NCBI GenBank assembly: GCA_020650975.1
Contig: JAIPMN010019733.1
Span: forward strand, 1 to 52,127
Length of the DNA: 52,127 nucleotides
Reading direction: 5' to 3'
Source of the DNA: Apostichopus californicus
Taxonomy: Eukaryota > Echinodermata > Holothuroidea > Aspidochirotida > Stichopodidae
The notes beneath the pieces are model-generated. The model did no database searches and was not told the origin of the DNA. It saw nothing but the letters and a program-made list of their open reading frames with translations. Positions 34,444 through 49,400 of the stretch are shown here, one piece after another. Position 1 is the stretch's first letter; every line of letters begins with the position of its first letter. A program made the translations under genes and the position numbers.

Positions 34444-37400
34444 CTGGAAGAGGAAAACAAAGACAAATGATACCAAATTCAATTTTGCTTTCTTCCATAA
34501 ATTTACAGTGACTCTAAATAAATCAAAAGATAAATTCCCCATGTTCCAAATTTTGGAGATAAACAGGTGAAAATGAATAGTAGCCGTCTGATAGCGTTGG
34601 ACACTGGACGCAACACAAGGAGCATATCTGGGACTGTGCTATCAAAGATGTCCACAAAAATAAAAGTCATGGTAGTGACACACTGCTCAGATTTTGCTTT
34701 TTATTCAGCAGTAACCCAACATAACAGAGTATAACACAACAGAGTATAACACAACAGAGTATGACACAACAGAGTATGACACGACAGAGAATAACACGAC
34801 AGAGAATAACACAATAGAGTATAACACAACAGAGTATGACACGACAGAGAATAACACGACAGAGTATAACACAATAGAGTATAACACGACAGAGTATAAC
34901 ACAACAGAGTATAACACAACAGAGTATAACATGACAGAGTATAACACAACAGAGAATAACACAACAGAGTATAACACAACATAGTATAACACAACAGAGT
35001 ATAACACCACAGAGTATAACACAACAGAGTATAACACAATAAGGGTATAACACAACAGAGTATAACACAACAGAGTATAACACAACAGAGTATAACACAA
35101 CAGAGTATAACACAACAGAGTATAACACAACAGAGTATAACACAACAGAGTATAACACGACAGAGTATAACACAACAGAGAATAACACGACAGAGTATAA
35201 CACAACATAGTATAACACGACAGAGTATAACACAATAGAGTATAACACAATAGAGTATAACACAACAGAGTATAACACGACAGAGTATAACACAATAAGG
35301 GTATAACACCACAGAGTATAACACAACAGAGTATAACACCACAGAGTATAACACCAGAGTATAACACAACAGAGTATAACACCACAGAGTATAACACCAC
35401 AGAGAATAACACGAAAGAATAACACGACAGAGTATAACACAACTGAGTGTAACACAACAGAGTATAACACGACAGAGTATAACACAATAAGGGTATAACA
35501 CCACAGAGTATAACACAACAGAGTATAACACCACAGAGTATAACACAACAGAGTATAACACCACAGAGTATAACACCAGAGTATAACACAACAGAGTATA
35601 ACACCACAGAGTATAACACAACAGAGTATAACACAACAGTGTATAACACAACAGAGAATAACACAACAGAGTATAACACGACAGATGGCTATGATGATCA
35701 AGCTAAGAAAACCTTGTTTTCACCAAAATACTGGTTAACGATCACCTACTAAATGAATTTCATGTCATTCAAACAATCTTTTGGTCAGACACTGTTTCAT
35801 GTCTGTATTAAATGTTGACTTTTTATTTTGTTTGAAACGAAGCTCGACTAGTCAAGTCAATAACCTTGATTGTCATGCGTGTTTATCTATATTGATATTA
35901 ATATAATATTAATATAATTAATAATGTGTATAATTAAACAATTAAAAATTTAAAAACTGCTCTTTGGGTGCAAAAGTATCAAGCCATGGACGTTTTGCTG
36001 TTGCACATAAATGGTAACAAGTTTATGAGTCAAACATTGGTGGCTGTAAAGGGGGATATGATTCAGTCAGGGGATTTTTATCATTCAGCCGGGAAAGAAT
36101 TTGAAACCCCAAACAGTATTTGTTTAGGCCTCAAGTTTAGGCTTATTTACAGACCTAATTATTTCAATGTGCCTCAGATTGCACCATTTGATGATACATG
36201 TTTAAGGTTTTTTCTGGGCTAGGAAGCCCAGATTCCCCCCCCCCCCCCACTTGGCTACAACAACCTTCCAATCCTTTATAAAAAATCCTTCATTGTCTCT
36301 TGGCTTTCCATTAATGTTGACATCCCTACATAAGTCATTTGTGGAAATTTAGAGTCCCCCGCAAAACCTTTAAAATCCTGTGCACTCCAAACATACATGA
36401 TATATGGAACTTAAAATAATACATGTAAACCAACTCACTCTGATAAAGGAATCTTCAGAAGTTTTTCAATGTGTCTTAAAGATGGTGAGGCTGAAATTTC
36501 TAATGCTTCCACAACATTACATAGATAATCTGGGGGAAAAAGGATTAAAACGTTGTTTCTACATGGTTTTAACTGATTTACTTTCCTTAACAATATATTC
36601 CTGTTCTTCACAAACCACAGAAAGCACTGTTTTTAGCTTGCTACATTATGGTGAAATGTTACAACCTTTAATACCTTGAAAATGTCAGTTTTCCTTTCCT
36701 TGATGTCTTATCCCAACAAATCACTTTGATGTTATTTCCACAAATTTCAGTACTTCCTTACAAAAGTCATCTGCAGATCCACCAAGGCCTAGTCTAAACA
36801 TTAAGGTAGGATTCTGGATAAACCTTGTTTACCAGCACATGTTTAAACTTATGAGACCAGTGAGTGCAAATTCTATGAAACAAACAATCAGTCTTCATAA
36901 TTCCCACAGAACATGGCAGTTTATCACTAATGACTATAGCTAAGAAATAATGGATCAAGGCAGAAGTGCACTAGACCACTGTAAGCTTTCTTAAAGTCTA
37001 ACCTGCAGCAGTATGGTTCTTTTCAATTTATACTGAAGTGTTAAACCAAATAACTTCAAATTTCACATGAAATGTTCCTTACCTATGTCTGTACCAAGCT
37101 GTCTTGTCGCATGGGGAGAAATTTCAGGAATTTTCAAAATGGCTTCCACATAGCTGTGCATGGTTCCCCTGGCAACTGAACCTAACCAGTGATCTGCTAG
37201 ATGTTCTACTTCCGGGGATCCTGGGATTCAGTGCAAATAGTGAAAAAAGAATTAGGAATATAACTTTTCAGACTGTTATATCTTACATCAGAGAGAGATA
37301 TGTGGAGTTTAATATGTACTTTCCAATCGGGTAGGAAGTGCACGGTACTCCAGCAAAGTCACATACTTATACGTTAGTGGATGCCCCTCAGTCTAACCAA

Positions 37401-40400
37401 GGAACCTATACAGCTACAAATAATTCATTACTCTAGATTTGTGAGTTATGAACCACCGAAATCCAGTAGGCAGCAATAGAGAAACTTTTATAAAATGTAT
37501 AAAGTTGTTTGTTTCATCTGCAAGTCTCTGAAGATTCATGTCATAATTCCTTTGATTCCTTGTTCCAGTTTGGGTGTTTAAATAACAATGACCTTTCTCT
37601 TAACGTTTCAGAGCAGAGATACATTTTTTGACTGAACCTTCCCTACTGGTCTTTCACTCAGGATAGAATGGCACATACCTGGTTCAGGGGGGTAAGGTAG
37701 GCGTCCAGTTTCCATGGCTTTATCTAACATTGGGTTATCTTGCGATGTGAAAGGCTCTAGTTGCTGTGGTAACGTCATCACGTACTGACCAATCTGATGT
37801 GTAAGAATGAATACTTTATGAGAGATTCATTTTAATCGGTAATGAAAGTATTATACCTAGATGGGTTGAATGATATTAAAAGCAGTATGTGAGATTAATA
37901 AACATATTTGAATATAACAGTTCATAGAGTTAACTTAGAGGAGAATTCAGTGATTCTAATCCATTTAGGCACAAATGCATTAGAAAGTCAACCATTTTAT
38001 GCTCTTGATAAAATTGGTAAAATTGGTAGTTTCCTCGACAGACGAACAACTGAGCGTCTGGTTCATGCATTCATCTCCTCTCGATTAGATATCTGTAATA
38101 GTTTGCTGTTTGGTCTACCAGATCATCAATTAAGCAAATGACAACACATTCAGAACTCTGCTGCCAGATTGGTCTCACGGTGTAGTCATGTCTCTCACAT
38201 CACACCTATCGTTAATGACCATCACTGGCTCCCTGTTAAACTGCGCATTGACTTCAAAGTCATCTTGTTAACTTTTAAGTGTATTCATGGCATCGCTCCT
38301 TGTTATTTGAGTTGTCTTTTGCAAAACTACACTCCAGCGCGCCGTCTATGGTCTGGTACAAAGTCATTATTGGTATCACACCCGGTATCCACAAAATCAT
38401 TCGGCCAACGTTCCTTTCAATATGCTTCGGCTTTTCTTTGGAATAGTCTCCCAGAGCATGTCAAATGTGCTCAATATCTTAATAACTTTAAAACTTTACT
38501 CAAGACTCATATGTTTTCATGGTTATAGTGTATTATATTTTGTGTACATGTTTGTTTGTGTACAGCACATCAAGACTTTGTTGTGTGTTGCGCTTTATAA
38601 GAACTGTATTATTATTATTATTATTACTATTATTATTTTACCTTTGTGATGTATTCCTGAGGTGAAAGACTAAACGTTGGTAATTCAGCAGAGAGCATAC
38701 CTCCCGCTGATCTCCAGACCTGCAAGATAAACAGATCTCAAAAGATGAGAACCTTCTGTTTCCAATCTAAATATTTTGAAATGAAAATTTGCCTTCATTT
38801 CCAACATTTGACGATGCTAGCCTCAAAGTGCATCTAATCGTTGATAAATCTAACTGGGAGCTGAAGTAGCCCCTTGAAGGTTGCAAATTCAAACCATTAC
38901 CGAGGCTGACTAGGATGATCGACCAGGAGTAAACCACAAGCACCGAATAAAACAATGATATCATGATAGAATGTACCAAATGAGTGCTGTAAATATTAAT
39001 TTAACATGATGAAACCATCATCATAGTATCGTCAGGTGCATCATAACTCACTAAGCCCTGTGAAATGAACTAAGAAACTAAGGTAGTAAAGCTCATATGC
39101 TTAGAGCCCTCCCCAGTACCCACCAACCATCCCACCCACCCCTTCTTCCCAAAATTAAAGCAATTTGCTGGGAATACCTAATGAGATCATCACCGAAACA
39201 TCAACAAGACCACATCATCTGCATCATGAATATTTAAATTTCTTTGAATTAACCAACCATAACATTACTGTTGCACTAATAATATGCATGCGATTGGAAC
39301 ACCAAGGACTATGTTATGGTTACCTTATGAATACTGACCACACCTAATATCAGAATAAGTATCCCTCCCTCCCCCCACCCACACATGTATGTCCCCCCTC
39401 CCCCCCCCCAAAGTTCAAGAGTGACAGATGAAATGACCATACCTCCATTAAAGGTACTTCGGCTAACTGCTTATTCAGCTGGTTGAAAACAATTCCAAAT
39501 GCCAACTTGTGTGCGAGTTCATTGACCCTTGCTATTTCATCCATGGAGGACTGTAGCTGGAAGGAACTCTCATCTACAGGAAATATATTAATGGAGAAAA
39601 AGATAGTATCATAAAGTAATCTCCTTGAGTACATGAAGAGATAAGCAATACAGTAGAAATTATAATATAAACATAAATTTGGAGAAGAACATGACGTAGA
39701 TAGTTGATAATACTTTAACTTTGATTTCTACATTAAGGACTGTACCAACCTTGGCTGAGTAGAGTGTATAACTTTACAAACTTAGAGTACTGCCCGCTAT
39801 CATTCTCAGATAGATAATTAAATTCCTTGAACGGATTTGAGATGGAACTGTGGCTAGATGAGAGAGAGAAAGAGAGAGAGAGAAAACAGGATAAGACAGA
39901 GAGATTCAAATGTCTTGTTACATCATGACATTCTAGGAGGCCCTGCTTCCTACTGATAGACTAATCAAAAACAAATGGAATCACATAATACAACAAATAT
40001 GGAATTTTTATTCAATAAATGTATCTTCCTTCACCTACAAGATAAACCTTGAATGCAAGCTAAATATTTTAACATTCTAAGACGATAATACTACCAGAAG
40101 GTGCCATCTGTCATTCAACATCTTGACACCTTCCTCCAATGCTAACCAGCCCATCCACAACAAATGAACACAAGTTTTTAGAAACTTCTTAAGGTATACA
40201 TCAACAAGAAAAGATACAATTAACTTTATTTATTTTAGCTGCAACTGATATAAACATTTTTGCAATCCGACTCTCTGTCAGCAAATCCTTAATATATATA
40301 TATTTCTGTAAATGCCTGTCTATCTGTCTGTCTATCTGTCTGTCTATCTGTCTGTCTATATGTCTGTCTATCTGTCTGTCTGTTGACAAGATTCTCTCAT

Positions 40401-43400
40401 AAATCAACACAGACCAGGATTTGATTTTATTATATATAACCTCTTACCTTCTTGGTGACATCGGAGCTAAAGCAGATGGAGACATAGGCTGGATATTATG
40501 AGTGGTGGCAGCATGCAACAATGTACTACTCAAATGAAGATCAAATTCCTCACACTGCAGTATTAGCTCACCTGAGAAATGAGAAAGATAAAAAAGGACA
40601 GTAAAAACAAAGGTAGTTTCCAATCTACATGAGTCCATACATTGTGTACTGTTTAGTCAGCACATATTTAGGTTTCCTTGGCTGTTGAAAATTACATTCC
40701 CTGCTGACACTCGTACACTGACTTGAATGTGCCTTACTCGCCTCTGTTTCTCACCTTCTAACAACCAACTGCTCATGCCCCTGCCCTACCCCTTCCCCCA
40801 AATTCTGCACTTCTCTTTTATCTCCCTCAAACCAAAAAAAAGGCAACCAAACCAAGCTTCTATACATGATTGTAAATTGGTAATACTTAGTTATAATTTC
40901 GTACCACAAGCCTGAATGATTTTCAAAGCATGTTGGAATTTTGTCCAGTCTTCTCCTAGAGCGCCCTCGCTTGGTGAAGCCACGTCTTTGGACGTCTCCT
41001 GTTCGTGAATGTTGGCAAGCAGATCCAGTGCTGATGTAAATCTTTCACAGTATGCATGAAATAGGCTCTGTGAAGTCAATAAAACTACCAAACATGATGA
41101 TCAACGACAAAAAATAAAAGACGGAATCGACTAATGCTAAGGACAAGGTCCATAGCAACCACAAACGGTGTGCAAGATTCCGTACGGTGACATTCCTGTA
41201 ACACTGTGACAATGTTCCAATGGCAGCCTCACACCTCCCCCCCCCCTCTCCCCTCCCTCTCACTTAGTAAGGAACATTTAACTTATATATTAGTTAGGAA
41301 AAATAAGTAAACACATCCATCTATGTATGTGCAAATGTGATATATGACTTTTCAAACGCTTAGAAAACAAAATATTGGTAATAAGAGTAAAGGAAACTAT
41401 ATCGGATACCTTGAGGGCGCTTTGTAATCCACATGACCCCAATCCATCTGTGAGAGATGTACATCTTTCTAAAGCCTGTAAACAAAATGGAAGACAGAAA
41501 ATATGCTGACTATTACCACGACAACCTAAGAGATAAATCCATGTTAATTGATGTGAAGGTTTATCATGTAAAATGACATTAGTTACCATGCAAACTAACA
41601 TTGGTTTACCATGTTAAATTGCATTAGTTACCATGCAAACTAAGATATTATCGTGTAAAGTTGCACTATTTATCATGTAAACTAACATTAGTTTACCATG
41701 TAAAATTACATTAGTTAACATGCAAAATCACTTAACTTTACTATGTAAAATTGCATTAGTTACCATGCAAAATCACTTAATTTTACTATGAAATGACATT
41801 ATTGCAAGCACAGTGGATACCTTAAACAGCTTTCAACTTTTCCAGAACTATTTTCAGATACAGTCAGTTCCTTATTCTTGGAATATTAAGCTTATCATCT
41901 TAATAAAATACTGATTTTTGCATTCTTGTCTGATTAGTTTACACGTTACCCTTTCTTTTCCACGTTGTCAATAACTTTGCACATAATGACCAAAACCACT
42001 GTCAAACTATCTATCTTCTAATTTTCTGTCTTAATTTTTCTTTAATATAAACACAATTAACCTCGAAGCAATATTTTGTTAGGTACATACATATCAAACT
42101 TAGGAAAGAACTTTACCTCATTTGCAAGTTTAAAGAGTTTACCAACAGAATCAGACAGCAGCTGAGCGCAGTCTATTAAATCTCGTCTCTCCTACAAAAC
42201 GAAGAGAAGAAGAAACCATCACATGAAGAATAGGCTTGACTGAATAAAACTAAGGTCCACCTCATGTTATTTCTACTTAAGAAAAACTCCCTGGACTCTT
42301 CACCAAATTCTAAAAGGGGCCACACACCCAACCATCATCGTTTGTATGATTGAGATCCTTAAAAACAACAAATCCCCCCCCCCCCTCCCCCATTCCACAT
42401 CAACTTCTCTACTTGGGTAATATCCAACTTTACAAATCATGTAATATATGGGAGTTGTCACTTTTTAAATCTGTGATGTCACTTTTTAACTCTGTGATGT
42501 CACAAAGCCACAAGGATCTGAAACCTTTTAATATTCTCTTTGTTTTTCTTTTCATATTTTTAAGGTAGAATCTTAAACAGTGTTGACATTCAAACCAATG
42601 CCATCATTAGGTAATGTAGAAAGCTTCAATATGTTTATAGATTCAGCATTTGTAAAAACCCATCGAAATAAACATTGCAAGAAACTGTTGCTCAATGATA
42701 TCATATTAAGACTTGATCAAGTCTTCACTCTATGCATGTGACAAACACATTATTAAATCTGCGAAATCTTCTAGATGGATTAAGATGTTTCTTATCTGAT
42801 TGGGGATGTTGTTCATGTCAGTTACCTCTATCAAATAGACCAATAATGATGAATGAGTTTTGTGTCTCTTTTAAGTTTTTCGAGTAAATATCAAAGAAGT
42901 ATCAATAAGTACAGAAGTCAAATATACATGAACTACTTTTGGTTGTACCGCAATTCGGATCTGAAAATTAGTTTTGCAAGTGCAAAGAAATGGTTTCATA
43001 AGTATCACCACCAACTGAAGGTCTAATTAGCCCACTTTGTAGAGGACAGGTCCTGTATTCCTGAAGCTACTTGATTTAATACTGCACTAGCCCCCCCAAA
43101 AATTCTGCTTTTTCAAAATGGGGCGGTTAATATCAGCTCTTTTTTCTCTCCTTTTTTGTCTGCTCATCACTAGAACTTAAAATCTTTTAAGAGGAGAAAA
43201 TTAAAGTTGAACAAGTTTGCACGATACCATTTGAATGCCGGTGAATTCCTGGACGAGATGTTCCTCCTCCAGTTGACCATACAGGAGCAGGTGAGGAATT
43301 AAAGGAGCATTGACTGCCTGGACCAGCTTAAAGAAGTGACTCTTCCCGAGGGAATCTGTGAAGAGGAGACAAACATGATCAATTTTACATCAAAATTCAC

Positions 43401-46400
43401 ATAAAAAGTTGATAAGGCAACAATTTGAACTGAATTTGAATATTTTGTCAGATCGAGATTCATACCACTCCAGTTCATTGGATAAACTGCTTAGGTTTTA
43501 TTTTTCACATCATCATCATCATCAAGAAATAATTTGATTCCATGTGAATCTGTATTTTCCGTTGAGCTTCCATGTGACTTTTGCAAGATTTTGCAAGATT
43601 TAAAGTTTGCGCATTAAGTTGTAGCTCTGTGGCATTCTTTACTACCAAGCAACATATCTGTATACCTATCAATCTAACTAAGAGACTTACTTGGTTAATA
43701 TCAAATGGTTGTCATAATTAGCAAGTCATTAAGAATTGAAATCAATACGAAAAATTTTGCATTTCAAAAATTTAATACATTGCGTTGTTTCACTTGCAAA
43801 CCCTGTTACTATATTAGCAGTCTAATGCTACCCTCCAGATGTAAAGCATCTTTTAACTGGTTTAGAGTATAAATTATTACAGTAGTAAACACGATTCACA
43901 AAGGTGAAGACTAACTGTAAGAGATACATGAGTGGGACAAACATCAATTTAAACAGAGAACTCACCTGTGACACTCTGTGCAGCATTCTCTAACGACTTC
44001 AGAAACCTCTGAAGGATCTGTGCATCAAGAAAGAGAAGGAGTACACTATCACTATTGATAAAGCTGAGAAATTGAAATCCCACCTCTGACACCATGCAGG
44101 ACGATGGAAATGTGCATGATAATGTGTATTTGAGATCAACCATGTCTCCTACATTTTACACTTTCAATAACAATTGGTTATATACTACAGCAACCAATCA
44201 CCAACAGTGGTGACTCGGAGAATGTTAATTCCCACCTCTGACACCATGCAGGAGAGTGGAAATGTGCATTATCATGTGTATTTCAGGTCAACTATGTCTC
44301 TACATTTTACACTTCAATAACAATTGGTTATATACAACAGCAACCATCACCAACAGTGGTGACTCGGAGAATGTTAATTCCCACAGCTGACACCATGTTC
44401 AAGGATTCCATATGGATCTATTTATATAAAGACAGTGGTGAGCAAGTATCCAGAGCAGTGAATGGTATTTGACAAGTTATATTACTTCCTTACACCCTTG
44501 TAACCCAGAAATTACTGTAGTGCTGTAGTATGACAAATGACAGTCCACCTCCCAAACGTGTGCACTCCCACTGCTGTTAGCAATATAAACCACTCTGTGC
44601 CTAATCATATAAACAACCCAAGTGACTCAAGAAATTCCAGAGTAAAGAACTGTTTTATCATATCTCTGTAGAATGTGAGGATGCCTTTAATATGAAGAAA
44701 CATTCTCTTAACATAAAAGTTAGTGAATGCAGTATCCTAAATATGGCATTTTGAGGTTTACTACACTTAACAACACACACCTCACTTCAGCTGTTTATAT
44801 CCTGATAAAGTGATGTAAGGAAAAAAGTGGAAACACATTTAAGTATTCCAAGCTGTCATAATTTGCATATATTTGACAGTATGAGTTACCTGTCTTATTT
44901 CTAGTAGGACTGGCAGGGGGTTTCCCTGGAGGGCTGTATCAATCAGAGACGGTAACGAAGGTTGTAGACCGTTAATTGTTTGAGTTAGAAGCTCGGAGAC
45001 CACCTCCACGGGATCAGGGAATACCTGCTCGCACCACTTGATCTGAAAATTAAAGGAAAAATACAACAACAAAAATGAACCAAATAAAGCACTTCATTGA
45101 GCTAACAGATCAAGGTTCCCATTTCGAAAATTTCAAAAATACTCGATATTGCATATGAAAAGTTCATAGCTAATCTATCACTCCTATAAATATCAAAGGC
45201 TTTGTGTGTATGTTAATGTCATTACAAGTTAGTTTTAGAAGGAATCCATCTTTTCCACCAGTTACGGCCCTCTCTCCCCCTCAAATCCCATCTCTTCCAC
45301 TCCATCTACCCTCCCACATACTAGTAAATAATTAAATACAACCTCAATTTCAAACAAAGAAATATAATCACACTGAGGAAGATTGCAACTTTACAGAAGT
45401 CTTTTGGCAAGTAACAACCCCCCCCCAACTCTTCCCCAACACACACACATATCCCACCCCACCTGAACCCCCTTATATCTCACAATATCCTACAGTAACT
45501 GATAGAAATCTTAATCTTACCTCTTGATGCCAGATGGATATCAGATTATCTGTAAAGTTTGGCAACCAATCAACAAGTGGCTTCTGTTGGCTATCTTGCT
45601 GTAGTTGCTGCCATTGAGCTTGAAGGGTGCCCTTGAAAAATAAAAAGGCAGAAAAAAATCTCCCAATTGAGGAAACCAATGAGTCACCATTTACGGCACT
45701 GGTACTCTAATTTTTTTAAGCTTTTAAACATTTTAAATCTTTTTCTGAATAACTAATCATATGAAAAATCTTGTTTTTGAGGCCAGATAAATAAATCATT
45801 GACAGTAATTATCAGAGGTTAATATTATAAAATACCTTCTCAAAATTTTATGTCCCAAAGTTTAAACAAAAAATACCTTATGACATCTGTGATAGTAGTT
45901 GCGCAACTGTGAGAGTCTTTCTATATCGGTAAATATCTTCACATACTGCTGGGCTTGTTCTATGAAGAAAGAAAGTTTTAAAACAAGATGGATTTAGAGA
46001 AAAATTGGGCTGCCATTACAGAGTCAAAACAATGTCTTGGTGGGGTATATTTGCAAATGTTATGACAGTCCACGCCATCAGCTATCATATGGTGGGTAGG
46101 ACATGTCAGTTCAAAACTTCTATCCCTGCTCTAACGACATTTGGAAATTGCAACATGTAGTGTGTCAACGGAACAATTAATTGAGGCATGCCACCTAGAA
46201 TAACTGCAGATCATTCATTACATTTCAAATACACTTCACGAACACAAGAGCTTGCCTGACGAAAAGAGGAATAAAAATTATGCAATGTTTGTGAAGAAAT
46301 GTTGATAGCAAACCTAACAAATGTTCTAAAAAGTTAAGACAGTTTGTTGCGATGACTGCAATCTATATGAGAGACTCACCTAATGAATGTGTAGTGAAAG

Positions 46401-49400
46401 CTGCAACTATTTGGGGGCTGACCATAGCCTCCAATCTGTTCTTCAATGTTTCTAAATGTTGACATCTCTCGTCGTAATCACCGCAATGGGACAGCATACT
46501 CTGAAGTATAATCATGAAAAATATAGCTGAAACAACTAGATAAATATCTGTCCCACAGGAAGCTTTATTGCATTAACTTTGAAGTAGTATACAGCTATTA
46601 AGGTGTGCTAAATTCAGTGAGTTCATTTTCAAAGTTAAAAAGTGCAATGAAATTTTGTACCTGGAAGAGGATTTGAACTGGTTGCACTAGTCAGATGCGA
46701 GACTCCCAGCAAATAAAGGTCAATATAGGACAACCAGCAGCTTAAGGTTTGGATAACTCAGTTGGTAGAGCACCACAGGAAAAGTAGTACTGTCGTCACT
46801 GGTGCAATTCTAAATATATCTACATTTCTTTGCTTCTTTCAAATTTGTTTGTAATTTCCCAGTCTGTATTTTGTTGTTCAAAGAGAGGAATTTCACTTCT
46901 AAACAAATAAATGCTGCTAAACTTATTGTAGGAAGCACTTTTACTTTGTAGATGTTATAATAACCTAGCCTGAGGGACATGATTGAAACTTGAGAAATAT
47001 TTGCGAGAAAATCAAAACAATATCTATTGTGTCACTTGGATCAAAATTAAGAATGTTAGTTAATGATCAATCTAAGAATGAATACTTTCTTTTTACATAA
47101 CTTGTTTTATTTATGTTGCCCAGCAATAAGTATCCCAATTTCATCATATGGTGACAAAAAACACTACACTTTAGCTTATACTCACCAGACTATGCTGCAT
47201 TGCAATCAACTTGTTTGCAATCTACAAAGAAAAAATAAGAAACACAATACTAGATTAAGAGATATTCAATAAACCTTATTTAAATAATCTCATTTATACT
47301 TTAATATATCATCATCAAAATACTAAACATTGTTAGAATTCCAAGGAATGCATAAACTATCTTCACCTTTTGCAGCTGAAAACAAAAATGGATCTTATAA
47401 GTATTATTATTATCTTGAACACTATTCTGTTTTCTTGCTGTGATTTTCTGGGTTTTGTTTCTTCACATGAAATTGCCTTCATGAACTTCTCCATGGCACA
47501 ACATACTATGAATGTTCCAAACTGGAGCAGTTTTCTTAATTCTTTCGTATGACAGGATACACAAAATAAATGAGATATTTATACACTGGAAAAACTTTTT
47601 GCACTCAATTATAATCTTCTTTGCTTCCTTTTGTACGGTGTGACTTCATTTCTTCATACATGTCACAGTTATTGCTCTGTTAACAATAAGACTTACTGCT
47701 GTTGGGTCTTGACTTTGAAACACTTCCTCCACATCAGCCATTAGAGTTGTCCAGTTATCTGCTTCCTGGAGAAAACAGGTCAAGGAAAAGGTTCAAAGTT
47801 TTTGGTGTTGCATAAGGAGGTGCTCAGCGTGATCACTGCTAAGAGACTAGCTTGCCAAGATGGTACGTACATTCTCAGACAAGTGGTCAAAACAGTATGC
47901 TAACTTCAAGTTGATGTTGATAAAATATTAAGATATTGTGAGATAAAGAAAACTCTGTGTCTGTGTACTAAATTAGCTAGACTAGTAATGGTTTTCTTGC
48001 AAACAATGAGATAAAGGGTAACATACTTCAGGTTTTCCAATATTTCCCTAATAATGTAAGCTAAACAATTTAACAGATAAGTAAACAGTTTTTCTGCAGT
48101 TTATGGAAACAATTTAGTGATCAATCCAAAAGAACTTTGAGACCCATAGGTTGCGGACCGTCAAGTTACAAGACAAAGTCATCTCACCTGAAGGGCATCA
48201 GAAGCAGCTTTCATCTTTGATTTGACAACATCAACCTCTAAAAGCATCTTCATAGAGTGAGAGGTATCTTCCTCAACCTGGTAGACACAAAATTGAAAAC
48301 AATCATTCTTGTATTTAGTTTTCATCCTTAACGCTCAAATGTTCTAATTTCCAAAGAAAATAGTTCTTATAACTTGTGATTTCCCATCGCAGCAGAAGTT
48401 TCGTTTTTTCCAGACAAACATATAATAAATTCTGTGATTCTAATGATCTTGTACACAATCCATACCCGGAATACAATCGCTTCTACGTATAATTAATTAT
48501 ATCTGCTGCTTTCCAATTTATTTACCTTTTTGATGTCAGCTTTGACTAACTGCATTTGTTCCTTCAGAAACAGAGCTTCCTGCTTGACAGCTTCTACATC
48601 TCGAAGGACCCTCGGTAAATTCTGTAAGGCCTGTTGGCTGGTTTCCTCAAGAGAATTATTCACCTCCTGAAAAGAGATAACACAATATATAAAAGCACTC
48701 TCCAATAGATAAGAATGAACAAGAGGCACCACTCAGATTGACGTTGGGACAATTGGAAAAAACTAATTTACAAGAAGAAACTTTGATAATTAAAACAAAC
48801 CTATAATATGTGAATATATATAACATCTGTGAATAGTCTGTGTATATCTGAGAATCTGTGAATATTATGGTGATTCTTGTGTAACAACATTCCTGCTGAA
48901 ATACATATCTGAAATGCCAGTGAGTGATGTAAAGGTTCTTTGGTAGACAAGTTTGATGCCCTTACTAGTTGTCACTTACCTGAATAAACAGCTGTAGTTT
49001 CATCACTAGCGTAGCGGCCTGAGCCTGTAGAACAAACAGCAATATCCTGTTAAAAGATTCCTATACATTATACAGTATTGAACTCAATTAAAACCAAGTC
49101 AATATTAAAGTTATGGAAAATTGACTGGGAAATACTTAAGACAATGGAAAAGAGCAGAGAAATTTCATGACCAGAACAGACTTTGTACCAGTAACTTCTG
49201 GACTCGTAACCCAGAGGTCATTGGTTCAAATCCCATTCTAACTATAATATTCTTGGTTCTACTCCATTGTCAATTCAAACTGGTAGGTAATTGGTTTTGA
49301 TTTATTAGTTCTAAAGCCTGTTGTTCGAATTTTAAGGCTGCTACTTTTTTTTTTCTCTTTCGTTCTTATGCAACCTTAGTACTTCAATATTCAACAAAAG

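Noticed and set aside
34667..35701. Three overlapping minus-strand open frames of more than 320 codons
   Set aside because: All come from the 15-bp tandem unit, which lacks stops in every minus frame; it lies in a COG7 intron.
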